A stretch of DNA of 64,000 nt, taken from contig NZ_JOEM01000005.1 of the NCBI RefSeq assembly GCF_000718135.1, forward strand, positions 1-64,000, in the 5' to 3' direction. Below are positions 9,472-17,703 of this stretch, piece after piece (positions within the stretch are counted from its first letter, which is position 1; each line of letters starts with the position of its first letter). The notes below the pieces were generated by a model, which worked only from the letters and a program-made list of their open reading frames with translations, had not been told where the DNA came from and did not search any database. The position numbers and the translations under genes are program-made. This DNA is from Streptomyces cyaneofuscatus. Lineage in GTDB: Bacteria; Actinomycetota; Actinomycetes; Streptomycetales; Streptomycetaceae.

Positions 9472-9897
9472 ATGGTCTCCGCCGCGTTCCGCCGCGTCGC
9501 CACCGAATCCGTCGCCGACCTGCCCGGCGGAGCCCGCGGCTACCTCGTCCTGGTCGCCCTCGCCGGCGGCGAGCCTCCGACCCAGCTGGCCCTGGCCAGA
9601 GAGGTCAGCCTCGACCGCACCGTGATGACCTATCTGCTGGACGGCCTCGAAGCACACGAGCTGGTCACCCGCAGGCCCGATCCGCGCGACCGGCGCGCAC
9701 GCCAGGTCCTGATCACCGACACCGGACGCTCCCGCCTCGACCGGGTCAGGCGGAGCCTCGCCGCCGCCGAGGCGCGCCTGCTCACCGACCTCGACGCAGA
9801 GGATTCGGCGCAGCTGCGCACCCTGCTCTCCCGCGTCGCGCAGACCGCCCAGCGCGAGGCCGTCACCCCCGACGAAGCCGACGCGGCGAACTGCTGA
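9472..9897 (+). CDS. MarR family transcriptional regulator, probably 5'-truncated
   Basis: Winged-helix regulator of 141 residues as annotated from the first in-frame ATG. The wHTH core is complete (about residues 35-100: ALAREVSLDRTVMTYLLDGLEAHELVTRR, then the wing RDRRARQVLITDTG), followed by the C-terminal dimer helices. Family-like sequence (LDTDLGWAIR) continues in frame upstream of this ATG, but there is no start codon there before it runs into the SDR remnant. The original start appears to have been lost in the deletion that joined the two genes. The protein might still be made from 9472, lacking part of helix 1. Ligand and targets are unknown; a divergent SDR gene is a classical MarR target. 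Confidence 0.7.
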   Translation: MVSAAFRRVATESVADLPGGARGYLVLVALAGGEPPTQLALAREVSLDRTVMTYLLDGLEAHELVTRRPDPRDRRARQVLITDTGRSRLDRVRRSLAAAEARLLTDLDAEDSAQLRTLLSRVAQTAQREAVTPDEADAANC

Positions 9898-10003
9898 CAG
9901 CCCCACCCGCCCGGCCGGGCACCCCCCTTGCCTCCCCCCCCGGCCTACAGTGGAGACCGGCCGTGGGCGGGGGCCCTCGGCCGGAGCGGATGGGGGTACG
10001 GAC

Positions 10004-10918
10004 GTGAGCAACGGCAGTCCGGGCGCACCGGTCGTCCACGGCTTTCCGCATCTGGACACGGTCCGGTCCGCGATCACCGCGCTGTACCGGCGGCTCTCCC
10101 CCGACGGCGTCCACTCCTACGGCACCAGCCTGGTCCCGGCCGATGCCGCCTTCTCCGACGCGGACGACCTCCACCTCGGCGCCCAGCGGGTGGCTCGGGC
10201 CCTGGTCCAGCACCTCCACCTCCCCGACGCCCGCATGATCGTCGGCTTCCGCACGATGGAGCACGCGGCGAGCGTGGAACTGACCGCGGGACCCGAGTAC
10301 TTCATCGAGCTGAACGACCGGTTCCGCACCCACCGCAGGGACATCGGCGCGGCGCTCGCCCATGAGATCACCCATGTCCTGCTGCACCGGCTGGGCCTGG
10401 AGTTCCCCGGCACCCGGGACAACGAGATCCTCACGGACACGGTGACCGCCTATCTCGGCGCGGGCTGGCTGCTGCTGGACGCCTTCCGGGAGGACGCCAC
10501 CTCCCGGCAGAAGCTGGGCTATCTGACGCCGGAGGAGTTCGGATACGTCCTGGCCAAGCGGGCGCTGGCGTTCGACGAGGACCCTTCGCCGTGGTTCACC
10601 AGCCCGCAGGCGTACACGGCGTACACCAAGGGCCGGGCGCAGGCGCTGCACGATCTGCGCAGGCCCCCGCTGACAGCGGCAGGCTGGGCGGGACGGCGGC
10701 GCTACGCCAAGGACCGGCGGTACGCCCAGGACCACCCCGGTACGGACCCGGGCACCGGCGCGGACCCGGCTGTTCCGTACACCTTCGAGCCCGGCGGCGA
10801 GGGGCTGCGGGTCTCCTTCCCCTGCCCCACCTGCCACCAGCGCATCCGGCTGCCCGTCCGGGGCCGGACCGTCGCGCGGTGCGGACTGTGCCGTACGCGA
10901 CTCGAGTGCGACACCTGA
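10004..10918 (+). CDS. hypothetical protein with HExxH metallopeptidase-like motif and C-terminal zinc ribbon
   Basis: Protein of 304 residues that I cannot assign to a named family. A helix carries HEITH at 120-124, followed at 141-145 by NEILTD in a helix that could supply the third metal ligand, an arrangement like small zincin proteases. The C-terminal 31 residues form a zinc-ribbon-like module with CxxC at 274-277 and 293-296 and a further Cys302. There is no signal peptide or membrane segment, so it should be cytoplasmic. The GTG at 10004 was chosen because GGGGG precedes it at normal distance; an upstream ATG at 9950 lies in compositionally non-coding sequence. The ankyrin gene follows after 30 bp and may be co-transcribed. 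Confidence 0.75.
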   Translation: MSNGSPGAPVVHGFPHLDTVRSAITALYRRLSPDGVHSYGTSLVPADAAFSDADDLHLGAQRVARALVQHLHLPDARMIVGFRTMEHAASVELTAGPEYFIELNDRFRTHRRDIGAALAHEITHVLLHRLGLEFPGTRDNEILTDTVTAYLGAGWLLLDAFREDATSRQKLGYLTPEEFGYVLAKRALAFDEDPSPWFTSPQAYTAYTKGRAQALHDLRRPPLTAAGWAGRRRYAKDRRYAQDHPGTDPGTGADPAVPYTFEPGGEGLRVSFPCPTCHQRIRLPVRGRTVARCGLCRTRLECDT

Positions 10919-10948
10919 GCATCATTTCGGCCACCGTAGGGTCGAAGC

Positions 10949-11758
10949 ATGACGAACGAGCCGATCAGGGATGAACCAAGCCTGTTCGATGCGCTGTACG
11001 AGGACGAGAACGCTGTCGTACGGGCCCTGCGCGCGGGTGCGCAGGCCGAGTCGAGCGACGAGGAGGGGATGACGGCGCTCTATCTGGCGGCGGTCCAGGA
11101 CCTGCCGGGGACGGTACGGCTGCTGCTCGCGGCGGGCGCGGATCCCGACCGGGCGAGCGGCCCCGAGGCGGGCGACCTGCCGCTGTGCGGGGCGGCGTGC
11201 GGCGGGCACACCGAGGTGGTGGAGGCGCTGCTGGCCGCCGGGGCGCGGCCGGATCTGCGTGAGGAGTTCGGATTCACGGCGCTGCGCTGGGCGGTGGGTC
11301 TCGGCCACGCCCCGACGGTGGAGGCGCTGCTAGCCGGGGGCGCGGACCCGTTGCTGCCCGGCCCGCAGGGGGAGCCGATGCTGGTCCTGGCGGCGCAGCG
11401 CGGCTCTCTGTGGACGGTGCGGGCGCTGCTGGCGTACGGGGCGGGGGCGCCGGGGCAGGAGGCGGCGGTCGGGGTGGCGCTGGAGGAGGCGCGGCGGCTG
11501 GCCGGTCTCGACCTGGAGCAGGAGTTGCTGGGGCAGCTGGAGGAGGCGTACGGGACCGGCCTCGACGCGGTGGTCCGGCGGGAGCCGGCCGACGGCGAGG
11601 AGACGGTGGCCGTGGAGCTGCTGCGCGACGGGGAGCCGGCGGCGGGGGTGGACCGGCACACGGGGCACGCGGAGATCGCGGCGCTGCTGGAGGGGGTCAC
11701 GCGCGGGGGCGTGCCTCTGGGGACTACGCCCGGCGCTTCTCCCATTGCGCCCGGGTGA
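10949..11758 (+). CDS. ankyrin-repeat protein
   Basis: Cytoplasmic protein of 269 residues built mainly from about five ankyrin repeats (roughly residues 8-180); consecutive repeats read GMTALYLAAVQD..VRLLLAAGAD, GDLPLCGAACGGHTEVVEALLAAGA and GFTALRWAVGLGHAPTVEALLAGGA. Such repeats bind partner proteins; no enzymatic domain is present. The C-terminal quarter is acidic and less regular. It lies 30 bp downstream of the HExxH protein, possibly in one transcript, and its last 35 bp overlap the convergent VOC-GNAT gene. Partner and role are unknown. Confidence 0.85.
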   Translation: MTNEPIRDEPSLFDALYEDENAVVRALRAGAQAESSDEEGMTALYLAAVQDLPGTVRLLLAAGADPDRASGPEAGDLPLCGAACGGHTEVVEALLAAGARPDLREEFGFTALRWAVGLGHAPTVEALLAGGADPLLPGPQGEPMLVLAAQRGSLWTVRALLAYGAGAPGQEAAVGVALEEARRLAGLDLEQELLGQLEEAYGTGLDAVVRREPADGEETVAVELLRDGEPAAGVDRHTGHAEIAALLEGVTRGGVPLGTTPGASPIAPG

Positions 11759-12989
11759 GCACGTACTCCACCTCCCCGTGTTCCGAGCCCTCGATGGCGT
11801 CCGGCCAGTCCTCGGCGTAGGCGCGGAGGAAGGTCAGCCCCACCTTCTCCATCACCCGCCGGGACCCGGAGTTGACGGCCATGGTGTTGGCGGTCACGCG
11901 CTCGGCCCCGAGGTCGGTGAACCCTTTGCGCACGAGGGCCCGAGCGCCCTCGGTGGCGTAACCACGCCCCCAGGCGGCCCGGTTGAGCCGGTAGCCGAGT
12001 TCGACGACGGTGCGGTCCTGATCGTCGACGGGCCGGAGTTCGAACCAGCCGAGGAAGGTGCCGGTGGCCTTCTCCTCGGCGGCCCAGAACCCTCGGGTGC
12101 CGGTGCACGGGTGGTCGTGGAGGAGCCGTGGCAGGGTGCGCTCGCGGATGGACTCGGCGGTGGTGGGCCGGCCGCCGTTGATGTACCGCATGACCTCGGG
12201 GTCGTTGTCGAGGGCGAGCAGGTGGGGGGCGTCGGCGTCCGTGAACGGGCGCAGCGCGAGCCGGTCGGTCTCCAGGAAGACCGGGGAAGTCTCCGGCCCC
12301 TGTAGGCGGAAGGTCATACCTTCCGGGCTCGACAGCCGCGCCAGGCCTGCGGAGACGGTGACGAGTTCTCCGCCGTGCGCGCGGGCCCGGGCGGCGACAG
12401 CGTCGAGGTCGTCCACGGCGAGGGCCAGCTCCCACTGCGGCGCGGTGATGGTGGTGGCTTCGGCGAACGCGGCCCGGGCGGGCGGAGCGCCGGTCGTCAT
12501 CCCGGTGTAGAAGTGCCGGGCCCGCTCGGGGTCTTCGCAGGCCAGGACCATGGAATGGGGTACGGCCACGGCCTCGTCCGGGGGCGACACCGGCCACCCC
12601 GCGAACCCCTGCGGCCGCCAGAGGGAGACGACCGCGCCGACCGGGTCGATGAGGGTGGCGATCCGCCCCTGGTCCCCGGCGTCGAAGGGCGGTACGAGGA
12701 TCTGTGCGCCGGTCTCCGCCGCCACGGCCGTACGGCGGTCCACGTCGTCGACCGCCAGGTAGTAGGCGACATGGGCAGGCAGCCCCGGCGGGTAGACGGG
12801 CTGCGCGAGGTCGCTGAGGCCGCCGATGCGGTGGTCCCCGGCGGAGATGGTGACGGCCTTGCGCCAGTCCTGCTCGTCCACCGCGAAGTCCCAGCCGAGC
12901 ACGGCGGAGAAGAAGGCGGCGGTGCCGGAGGGGTCGCGGGTCTTGAGGTCCATCCAGCAGAACTCGTCCAGGGGGCCGTGCCGTGTCAT
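11724..12989 (-). CDS. two-domain glyoxalase/VOC protein fused to GNAT acetyltransferase
   Basis: A 421-residue protein combining three recognisable domains. Residues about 5-125 and 140-232 are two VOC (glyoxalase/bleomycin-resistance/extradiol) domains, as in Streptomyces two-VOC proteins. Residues about 238-421 are a RimJ/RimL-type GNAT N-acetyltransferase (LETDRLALRPFTDADA, then GYRLNRAAWGRGYATEGARALV, the acetyl-CoA loop). The ATG at 12989 follows GAGGAG. There is no stop codon or frame change between domains, so this is a genuine single reading frame. The usual functions are resistance or small-molecule modification, but no substrate can be inferred. Its 3' end overlaps the ankyrin gene by 35 bp. 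Confidence 0.85.
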   Translation of the reverse strand: MTRHGPLDEFCWMDLKTRDPSGTAAFFSAVLGWDFAVDEQDWRKAVTISAGDHRIGGLSDLAQPVYPPGLPAHVAYYLAVDDVDRRTAVAAETGAQILVPPFDAGDQGRIATLIDPVGAVVSLWRPQGFAGWPVSPPDEAVAVPHSMVLACEDPERARHFYTGMTTGAPPARAAFAEATTITAPQWELALAVDDLDAVAARARAHGGELVTVSAGLARLSSPEGMTFRLQGPETSPVFLETDRLALRPFTDADAPHLLALDNDPEVMRYINGGRPTTAESIRERTLPRLLHDHPCTGTRGFWAAEEKATGTFLGWFELRPVDDQDRTVVELGYRLNRAAWGRGYATEGARALVRKGFTDLGAERVTANTMAVNSGSRRVMEKVGLTFLRAYAEDWPDAIEGSEHGEVEYVLTRAQWEKRRA

Positions 12990-13109
12990 CGTGCGCTCCT
13001 CGGTGTCCTGTGCTGGATATCGGGAGCGCTGATCTCTCCGCAAGCGAGTTTCCGCGCCGCACGGGGTGGGCTGCATGGGCTGCGTGGGCCGCGCGTCGTA
13101 CGGGACCGG

Positions 13110-14036
13110 CTACGACGCCCCGTACACGCGCTGCGGAACCTCCGCGTCCGCCAGCAGCCGGCGTACGGTCTTCCCCGCCTCGGCCGGGGACCTGCGGGCG
13201 CCCCGGTCGTCGGTGGGACCGGGGCGCCAGCCCTCCATGACGGTGATGCGGCCCGCCTCGGCCTCGAAGACGCGGCCGGTCACCCCGTCGCTCGCGGCGG
13301 AACCGAGCCAGACGACGAGGGGCGAGACGTTCCCGGGGGCCATCGCGTCGAACTGCCCCTCCCCCGGGGCCGCCATCGTCGCGGCGAAGGTCTGCTCGGT
13401 CATCCGGGTCCGGGCGGCGGGGGCGAGGGCGTTGACATGGACTCCGTACCGGCTCAGTTCGGCGGCCGCGACCAGGGTGAGGGCGACGATTCCGGCCTTG
13501 GCGGCCGCGTAGTTGCCCTGGCCGACGCTGCCGAAGAGCCCGGCGCCGGAGCTGGTGTTGATCACCCGGGCGACGGGCGTCCGGCCCGCCTTGGCTTCCC
13601 CGCGCCAGTGGGCGGCGGCGTGCTTCAGGGGCAGGAAATGGCCCTTGAGGTGGACGCGCATCACCGCGTCCCAGTCGTCCTCGTCCAGGTTGACGAGCAT
13701 CCGGTCGCGCAGGAAGCCCGCGTTGTTGACCAGGGTGTCCAGGCGGCCGAAGGCGTCCAGGGCGGTGGTGACCAGGGAGGCTGCGCCCTCGGTGGTGGCG
13801 ATGTCGCCGTCGTGGACGACCGCTTCGCCGCCCCCGGCCGCGATCTCCTCGACGACGCGGCGGGCGGGGCCGGCCGAGCCGCCGTCACCGCCGGGCCCGA
13901 CGCCGAGGTCGTTGACGACGACCCGGGCGCCTTCGGCGGCGAAGGCGAGCGCGTGGGCCCGGCCGAGGCCGCGTCCGGCGCCGGTGACGGCGACGACCCG
14001 GCCCGCGCAGAGCCGTCCGGTGGGGGGTGTGGTCAT
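13110..14036 (-). CDS. short-chain dehydrogenase of the KstR2-type steroid catabolic regulon (Rv3548c-like)
   Basis: Classical SDR of 308 residues, NAD(P)-dependent and cytoplasmic. It shows TGAGRGLG near residue 18, NNAG, a catalytic Ser in the INTSSGAGLFGSVGQGNYAAAKAG segment, and YxxxK within it. It resembles the hydroxyacyl-CoA dehydrogenase half of peroxisomal multifunctional enzyme type 2. In mycobacteria an SDR of this type (Rv3548c) is divergent from echA20 in the KstR2 regulon, exactly the arrangement here, so I infer a role in a beta-oxidation-like step of C/D-ring breakdown. The ATG at 14036 follows GGGAG. The shared intergenic region carries a KstR2-type palindrome. The precise substrate is not visible. 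Confidence 0.85.
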   Translation of the reverse strand: MTTPPTGRLCAGRVVAVTGAGRGLGRAHALAFAAEGARVVVNDLGVGPGGDGGSAGPARRVVEEIAAGGGEAVVHDGDIATTEGAASLVTTALDAFGRLDTLVNNAGFLRDRMLVNLDEDDWDAVMRVHLKGHFLPLKHAAAHWRGEAKAGRTPVARVINTSSGAGLFGSVGQGNYAAAKAGIVALTLVAAAELSRYGVHVNALAPAARTRMTEQTFAATMAAPGEGQFDAMAPGNVSPLVVWLGSAASDGVTGRVFEAEAGRITVMEGWRPGPTDDRGARRSPAEAGKTVRRLLADAEVPQRVYGAS

Positions 14037-14097
14037 CGCATCTCCCTTTCGTGTGGGCCTGGTTGGCGGGCGGGGGTGCGACTGCTACCGTCCACCT

Positions 14098-14111
14098 AAC
14101 AAATGTTTGGT
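14098..14111. promoter_or_regulatory. candidate KstR2 operator (echA20 / SDR divergent promoter)
   Basis: The 14-mer AACAAATGTTTGGT is a near-perfect palindrome of the form AnCAAA-nn-TTTGnT. It keeps eight of the ten fixed positions of the mycobacterial KstR2 motif as I recall it (AnCAAGnnCTTGnT). It sits between the divergent SDR and echA20 genes, 22 bp before the echA20 start, where repressor binding would block transcription. A related site is found at 22665-22678. Confidence 0.7.
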
Positions 14112-14132
14112 GGAAAGGTAGCTGATCCTCCG

Positions 14133-14882
14133 ATGACTGTCTCCACCGCATATCCGGCCGATGCCGAGGGCGTCTGCGTCATCACCGTCGACCATCCCCC
14201 CGTCAACGCCCTTCCCGTGCGGGGCTGGTACGAGCTGGCCGACGCCGTACGGGCGGCCGGCCGCGACCCGGAGGTGCGCTGTGTCGTCCTGGCCGCCGCC
14301 GGGCGCGGCTTCAACGCCGGTGTCGACATCAAGGAGTTGCAGCGCGACCCGGGGAACGCGGCTCTGATCGCCGTCAACCGGGGGTGCGCGGAGGCGTTCG
14401 AGGCCGTGTACGCGTGCGAGGTCCCGGTCGTCGCGGCGGTGCGGGGATTCTGCCTCGGGGGCGGGATCGGCCTGGTCGGGAACGCCGACGCGATCGTGGC
14501 GAGCGAGGACGCCGTCTTCGGGCTGCCGGAGCTGGACCGGGGCGCACTCGGGGCCGCGACCCATCTGGCCCGGCTGGTCCCGCAACACCTGATGCGGACG
14601 CTGTACTTCACCGCGCGCACGGTGACCGCGACCGAGCTGCTGGCCCACGGCTCGGTCTGGCGGGTCGTCCCGGCGGCCGAACTGCTGGACGCGGCGGTGG
14701 AGTTGGCGGCGGAGATCGCCCGCAAGGACGGCCACCTGCTGCGGCTGGCCAAGGCCGCGCTCAACGGCATCGACCCCGTCGACGTACGGCGCAGCTACCG
14801 CTTCGAGCAGGGCTTCACCTTCGAGGCGAGCCTGGCGGGGACGGCCGGCCGGGTCCGTGACACCTTCGGCAAGGAGGCCTGA
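14133..14882 (+). CDS. echA20: enoyl-CoA hydratase/isomerase superfamily, EchA20-like ring-opening hydrolase
   Basis: Crotonase-fold protein of 249 residues (EchA20 of Mycobacterium tuberculosis is of similar length). In the HIP pathway EchA20 hydrolytically opens steroid ring D. The oxyanion-hole segments are recognisable (AAAGRGFNAGVDIKEL and GFCLGGGIGLVGNADAIVA), and the C-terminal trimerisation helix is complete. It is the first gene of a tight operon with ipdA, ipdB and ipdC, with 3 bp to ipdA. The ATG at 14133 gives the family N-terminus; the earlier ATG at 14103 lies inside the operator palindrome. The assignment rests on sequence type plus conserved gene order, which I consider strong together. 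Confidence 0.87.
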   Translation: MTVSTAYPADAEGVCVITVDHPPVNALPVRGWYELADAVRAAGRDPEVRCVVLAAAGRGFNAGVDIKELQRDPGNAALIAVNRGCAEAFEAVYACEVPVVAAVRGFCLGGGIGLVGNADAIVASEDAVFGLPELDRGALGAATHLARLVPQHLMRTLYFTARTVTATELLAHGSVWRVVPAAELLDAAVELAAEIARKDGHLLRLAKAALNGIDPVDVRRSYRFEQGFTFEASLAGTAGRVRDTFGKEA

Positions 14883-14885
14883 GAC

Positions 14886-15779
14886 GTGAGTACGGTGTCC
14901 GCCGCGCGCGACAAGACGATGACGCCCGACGAGGTGGCAGGCCGGCTGCACAGCGGTATGACGATCGGCATCGGCGGCTGGGGGTCACGCCGCAAACCCA
15001 TGGCCCTGGTACGGGCGTTGCTCCGCTCCCCCGTCACCGATCTGACGGTGATCTCCTACGGCGGCCCGGACGTCGGGCTGCTCGCCGCCGCCGGCCGGAT
15101 CTCCCGCCTGGTCACGGCGTTCGTGACGCTCGACTCGATCCCGCTGGAGCCGCACTACCGGGCGGCCCGGCAGCGCGGGGCGTTCGCGTTGACGGAGATC
15201 GACGAGGCGATGTTCCTGTGGGGGCTGCACGCGGCCGCCAACCGGCTGCCGTTCCTGCCGGTGCGGGCGGGGCCCGGCTCCGATGTGATGCGGGTCAACC
15301 CCGAGCTGCGCACGGTGACTTCACCGTACGAGGACGGCGAGGAGTTCGTCGCGGTGCCGGCCCTGCGGATGGACGCGGCGCTGGTCCACATGAACCGGGC
15401 GGACCGGCTGGGCAACGGCCAGTACCTGGGCCCCGACCCGTACTTCGACGACCTGTTCTGCGAGGCGGCGGACACGGCGTACGTCTCGTGCGAACGCCTG
15501 TTGCAGACGGCGGAGTTGACGGGAGGGTCGGGCGCGGCCCCGCAGACGCTCCTCGTCCAGCGGCACTCCGTCACCGGGGTCGTCGAGACTCCGGGCGGTG
15601 CGCACTTCACCTCGTGCGTCCCCGACCATCCGCGCGACGAGCCGTTCCAGAAGGCGTACGCGGCAGCGGCTGCGGACCCGGTGGCCTGGGCGGAGTTCAG
15701 CGCGCGCTTCCTGCCTCCGGACGGCGACGAGAAGGGCTACCAGCAGGCGGTCCGCACCTGGCACGAGGAGCAGAGATGA
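14886..15779 (+). CDS. ipdA: IpdA, alpha subunit of ring-cleaving COCHEA-CoA hydrolase (CoA-transferase family)
   Basis: Subunit of 297 residues with a class I CoA-transferase fold (GMTIGIGGWGSRRKPMALVRALLR near residues 24-47, YGGPDVGLL near 58-66). In mycobacteria IpdA pairs with IpdB to hydrolyse the last steroid ring, using a glutamate of IpdA near position 105. Here the segment TEIDE at 103-107 offers Glu104 and Glu107 as counterparts, to be settled by alignment. The start is the GTG at 14886, 3 bp after echA20. The stop overlaps the ipdB start (ATGA). The protein is cytoplasmic and should act as a heteromer with the next gene product. Confidence 0.87.
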   Translation: MSTVSAARDKTMTPDEVAGRLHSGMTIGIGGWGSRRKPMALVRALLRSPVTDLTVISYGGPDVGLLAAAGRISRLVTAFVTLDSIPLEPHYRAARQRGAFALTEIDEAMFLWGLHAAANRLPFLPVRAGPGSDVMRVNPELRTVTSPYEDGEEFVAVPALRMDAALVHMNRADRLGNGQYLGPDPYFDDLFCEAADTAYVSCERLLQTAELTGGSGAAPQTLLVQRHSVTGVVETPGGAHFTSCVPDHPRDEPFQKAYAAAAADPVAWAEFSARFLPPDGDEKGYQQAVRTWHEEQR

Positions 15780-16525
15780 ACACACCGGGCACTGCTGCCG
15801 CGACCCGTGCCGAATACTGCGTGATCGCCTGCGCGGAGGCCTGGCGCGGCGACGGCGAGGTGCTGGCCAGCCCGATGGGCGCGGTCCCGTCCGTCGGCGC
15901 GCGGCTGGCGCGGCTGACCTTCGCCCCCGAACTGCTGCTCACGGACGGCGAGGCGACGATCGTCGGCCCGGGCGGTGAGGTGGAGGGCTGGCTCCCCTAC
16001 CGCAAGCACCTCACCCTGGTGACCGGCGGCCGGCGGCACGTGATGATGGGCGCGAGCCAGATCGACCGGTTCGGCAACCAGAACATCTCCTGCATCGGCG
16101 ACTGGGAGCAGCCGGCCCGCCAGCTCCTGGGAGTGCGCGGAGCACCGGTCAACACCCTGAACAACCCGGTGAGTTACTGGATCCCCCGGCACTCGCCCCG
16201 GGTCTTCGTGGAGCGGGTCGACATGGTCTGCGGCGTCGGTTACGACCGGGCGGAGGCGGCGGGCCCCTCGGCGACACGCTTCCACCGCATCCCCCAAGTC
16301 GTCAGCGATCTCGGGGTCTTCGACTTCGCGACCCCGGACCGCTCGATGCGGCTGGCCTCGCTCCACCCGGGCGTCACCGTGGAGATGGTCGAGGAAGCGA
16401 CGGGCTTCCAACTGACCGTCCCCGCCGACGTCCCGTACACCCGCAACCCCACACCCGCCGAACTCGCCCTGATCCGCGAGGTCATCGACCCGTCGGGCAC
16501 CCGGAACCGCGAGGTGCGGCCCTGA
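15776..16525 (+). CDS. ipdB: IpdB, beta subunit of ring-cleaving COCHEA-CoA hydrolase
   Basis: Partner subunit of 249 residues, also of CoA-transferase fold; the MGASQIDRFGNQNIS segment is typical of beta subunits. Together with IpdA it should form the hydrolase that opens the remaining ring of the steroid-derived CoA thioester. Translation is coupled on both sides: the ATG overlaps the ipdA stop by 4 bp, and the stop shares a base with the ipdC start (TGATG). Family and gene order agree with M. tuberculosis Rv3552. No other class I CoA-transferase pair is nearby. Confidence 0.87.
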   Translation: MNTPGTAAATRAEYCVIACAEAWRGDGEVLASPMGAVPSVGARLARLTFAPELLLTDGEATIVGPGGEVEGWLPYRKHLTLVTGGRRHVMMGASQIDRFGNQNISCIGDWEQPARQLLGVRGAPVNTLNNPVSYWIPRHSPRVFVERVDMVCGVGYDRAEAAGPSATRFHRIPQVVSDLGVFDFATPDRSMRLASLHPGVTVEMVEEATGFQLTVPADVPYTRNPTPAELALIREVIDPSGTRNREVRP

Positions 16526-17607
16526 TGCGCACGGCGCTCGCGGAGCTCGTGGGGGTTCGGCACCCGATCGTGCAGACGGGGATGGGGTGGGTCTCCGGCC
16601 CCCGCCTGGTCACGGCGACCGCGCGGGCCGGGGCGCTCGGCATCCTGGCCTCCGCGACGATGACGCCGGACCAACTGCGGTCCGCCGTACGGGAGGTGAG
16701 GTCGCGGACGGACGCCCCGTTCGGGGTGAACCTGCGGGCGGACGCCGGGGACGCGCGGGAGCGGGTGCGGATCATCGTCGAGGAGGGCGTACGGGTGGCG
16801 TCGTTCGCCCTCGCCCCGTCGCAGGAGCTCATCGCGGAGCTGAAGGACGCCGGTGTGGTGGTCGTCCCGTCGGTGGGGGCCCGGCGGCATGCGGAGAAGG
16901 TCGCGGCGTGGGGCGCGGACGCGGTGATCGTGCAGGGCGGCGAGGGCGGCGGGCACACGGGGGACGTGGCGACGACGGTGCTGCTGCCCCAGGTGGTCGA
17001 CGCGGTGGACATCCCGGTGATCGCGGCGGGCGGCTTCCACGACGGGCGGGGGCTGGTGGCGGCGCTGGCGTACGGGGCGGCGGGCGTGGCGATGGGGACC
17101 CGGTTCCTGCTGACCTCGGACTCGACGGTGCCGGACGCGGTGAAGGCGCGGTATCTGGCGGCCGGGGTGAAGGACATCACCCTGACGAGGGCCGTGGACG
17201 GGCTCCCGCACCGGATGCTCCGTACGGAGATGGTGGCGGAGCTGGAGGGGGCGGGGCGGGTGCGTTCGCTGTACCGCGCACTGCGGCGGGCGTCCGGCTT
17301 CCGCCGGATCTCCGGGCTGACCTGGCCCGGGATGGTGCGGGACGGTCTTGCCCTGCGGCACGGCAAGGAGCTGACCTGGAGCCAGGTGCTGCTGGCGGCG
17401 AACACGCCGATGCTGCTGAGGGCGGCGATGGTGGAGGGCCGCGCGGATGTGGGCATCATGGCGTCGGGCCAGGTCGCGGCCCTGATCGAGGACCTGCCGA
17501 GCGTGGGGGTGCTGGTGGCGCGGATCATGGCGGAGGCGGAGCGGACCCTCGCGGCCCTGGGCGCCGAATCCAGCCCGGCCGCCAACTCAAGCCCGTCCGG
17601 CGATTGA
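16525..17607 (+). CDS. ipdC: IpdC-like flavin-dependent oxidoreductase (nitronate monooxygenase family)
   Basis: TIM-barrel FMN protein of 360 residues from the 2-nitropropane dioxygenase/nitronate monooxygenase family (HPIVQTGMGWVSGPRLVTATARAGALG at the N-terminus, VQGGEGGGHTGD and IAAGGFHDGRG for flavin phosphate binding). IpdC in mycobacteria is a reductase/isomerase of the HIP pathway encoded after ipdB, as here. The ATG shares one base with the ipdB stop. The last residues (SSPAANSSPSGD) are encoded by the left arm of a large inverted repeat, so the C-terminus may have been altered by that element. General nitronate detoxification is the alternative, but context argues against it. Confidence 0.85.
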   Translation: MRTALAELVGVRHPIVQTGMGWVSGPRLVTATARAGALGILASATMTPDQLRSAVREVRSRTDAPFGVNLRADAGDARERVRIIVEEGVRVASFALAPSQELIAELKDAGVVVVPSVGARRHAEKVAAWGADAVIVQGGEGGGHTGDVATTVLLPQVVDAVDIPVIAAGGFHDGRGLVAALAYGAAGVAMGTRFLLTSDSTVPDAVKARYLAAGVKDITLTRAVDGLPHRMLRTEMVAELEGAGRVRSLYRALRRASGFRRISGLTWPGMVRDGLALRHGKELTWSQVLLAANTPMLLRAAMVEGRADVGIMASGQVAALIEDLPSVGVLVARIMAEAERTLAALGAESSPAANSSPSGD

Positions 17608-17671
17608 GGACAACCCCGGTCCGGGGCTTTCGGGGCTCTGCCCCGGACCCCGGTCCTCAATCGCCGGACGG
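17593..17671. repeat. large inverted repeat overlapping the ipdC 3' end
   Basis: A perfect 19-bp outer inverted repeat (17593-17611 with 17653-17671; arm CCGTCCGGCGATTGAGGAC) encloses further GC-rich pairing, giving a stem of almost the whole 79 bp. The left arm supplies the last ipdC codons. Placed between the convergent ipdC and DEAD-box genes, it probably works as a bidirectional terminator. The same arm sequence, with small changes, recurs at 49274-49300 and 49378-49404. Confidence 0.85.
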
Positions 17672-17703
17672 CTGGATGTGCGCCCGGACCGCCTGAAATG
17701 CCG

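Noticed and set aside
9425..9475. Intact divergent promoter between SDR and MarR
   Set aside because: Coding-like sequence of both genes meets directly; there is no room for a promoter.
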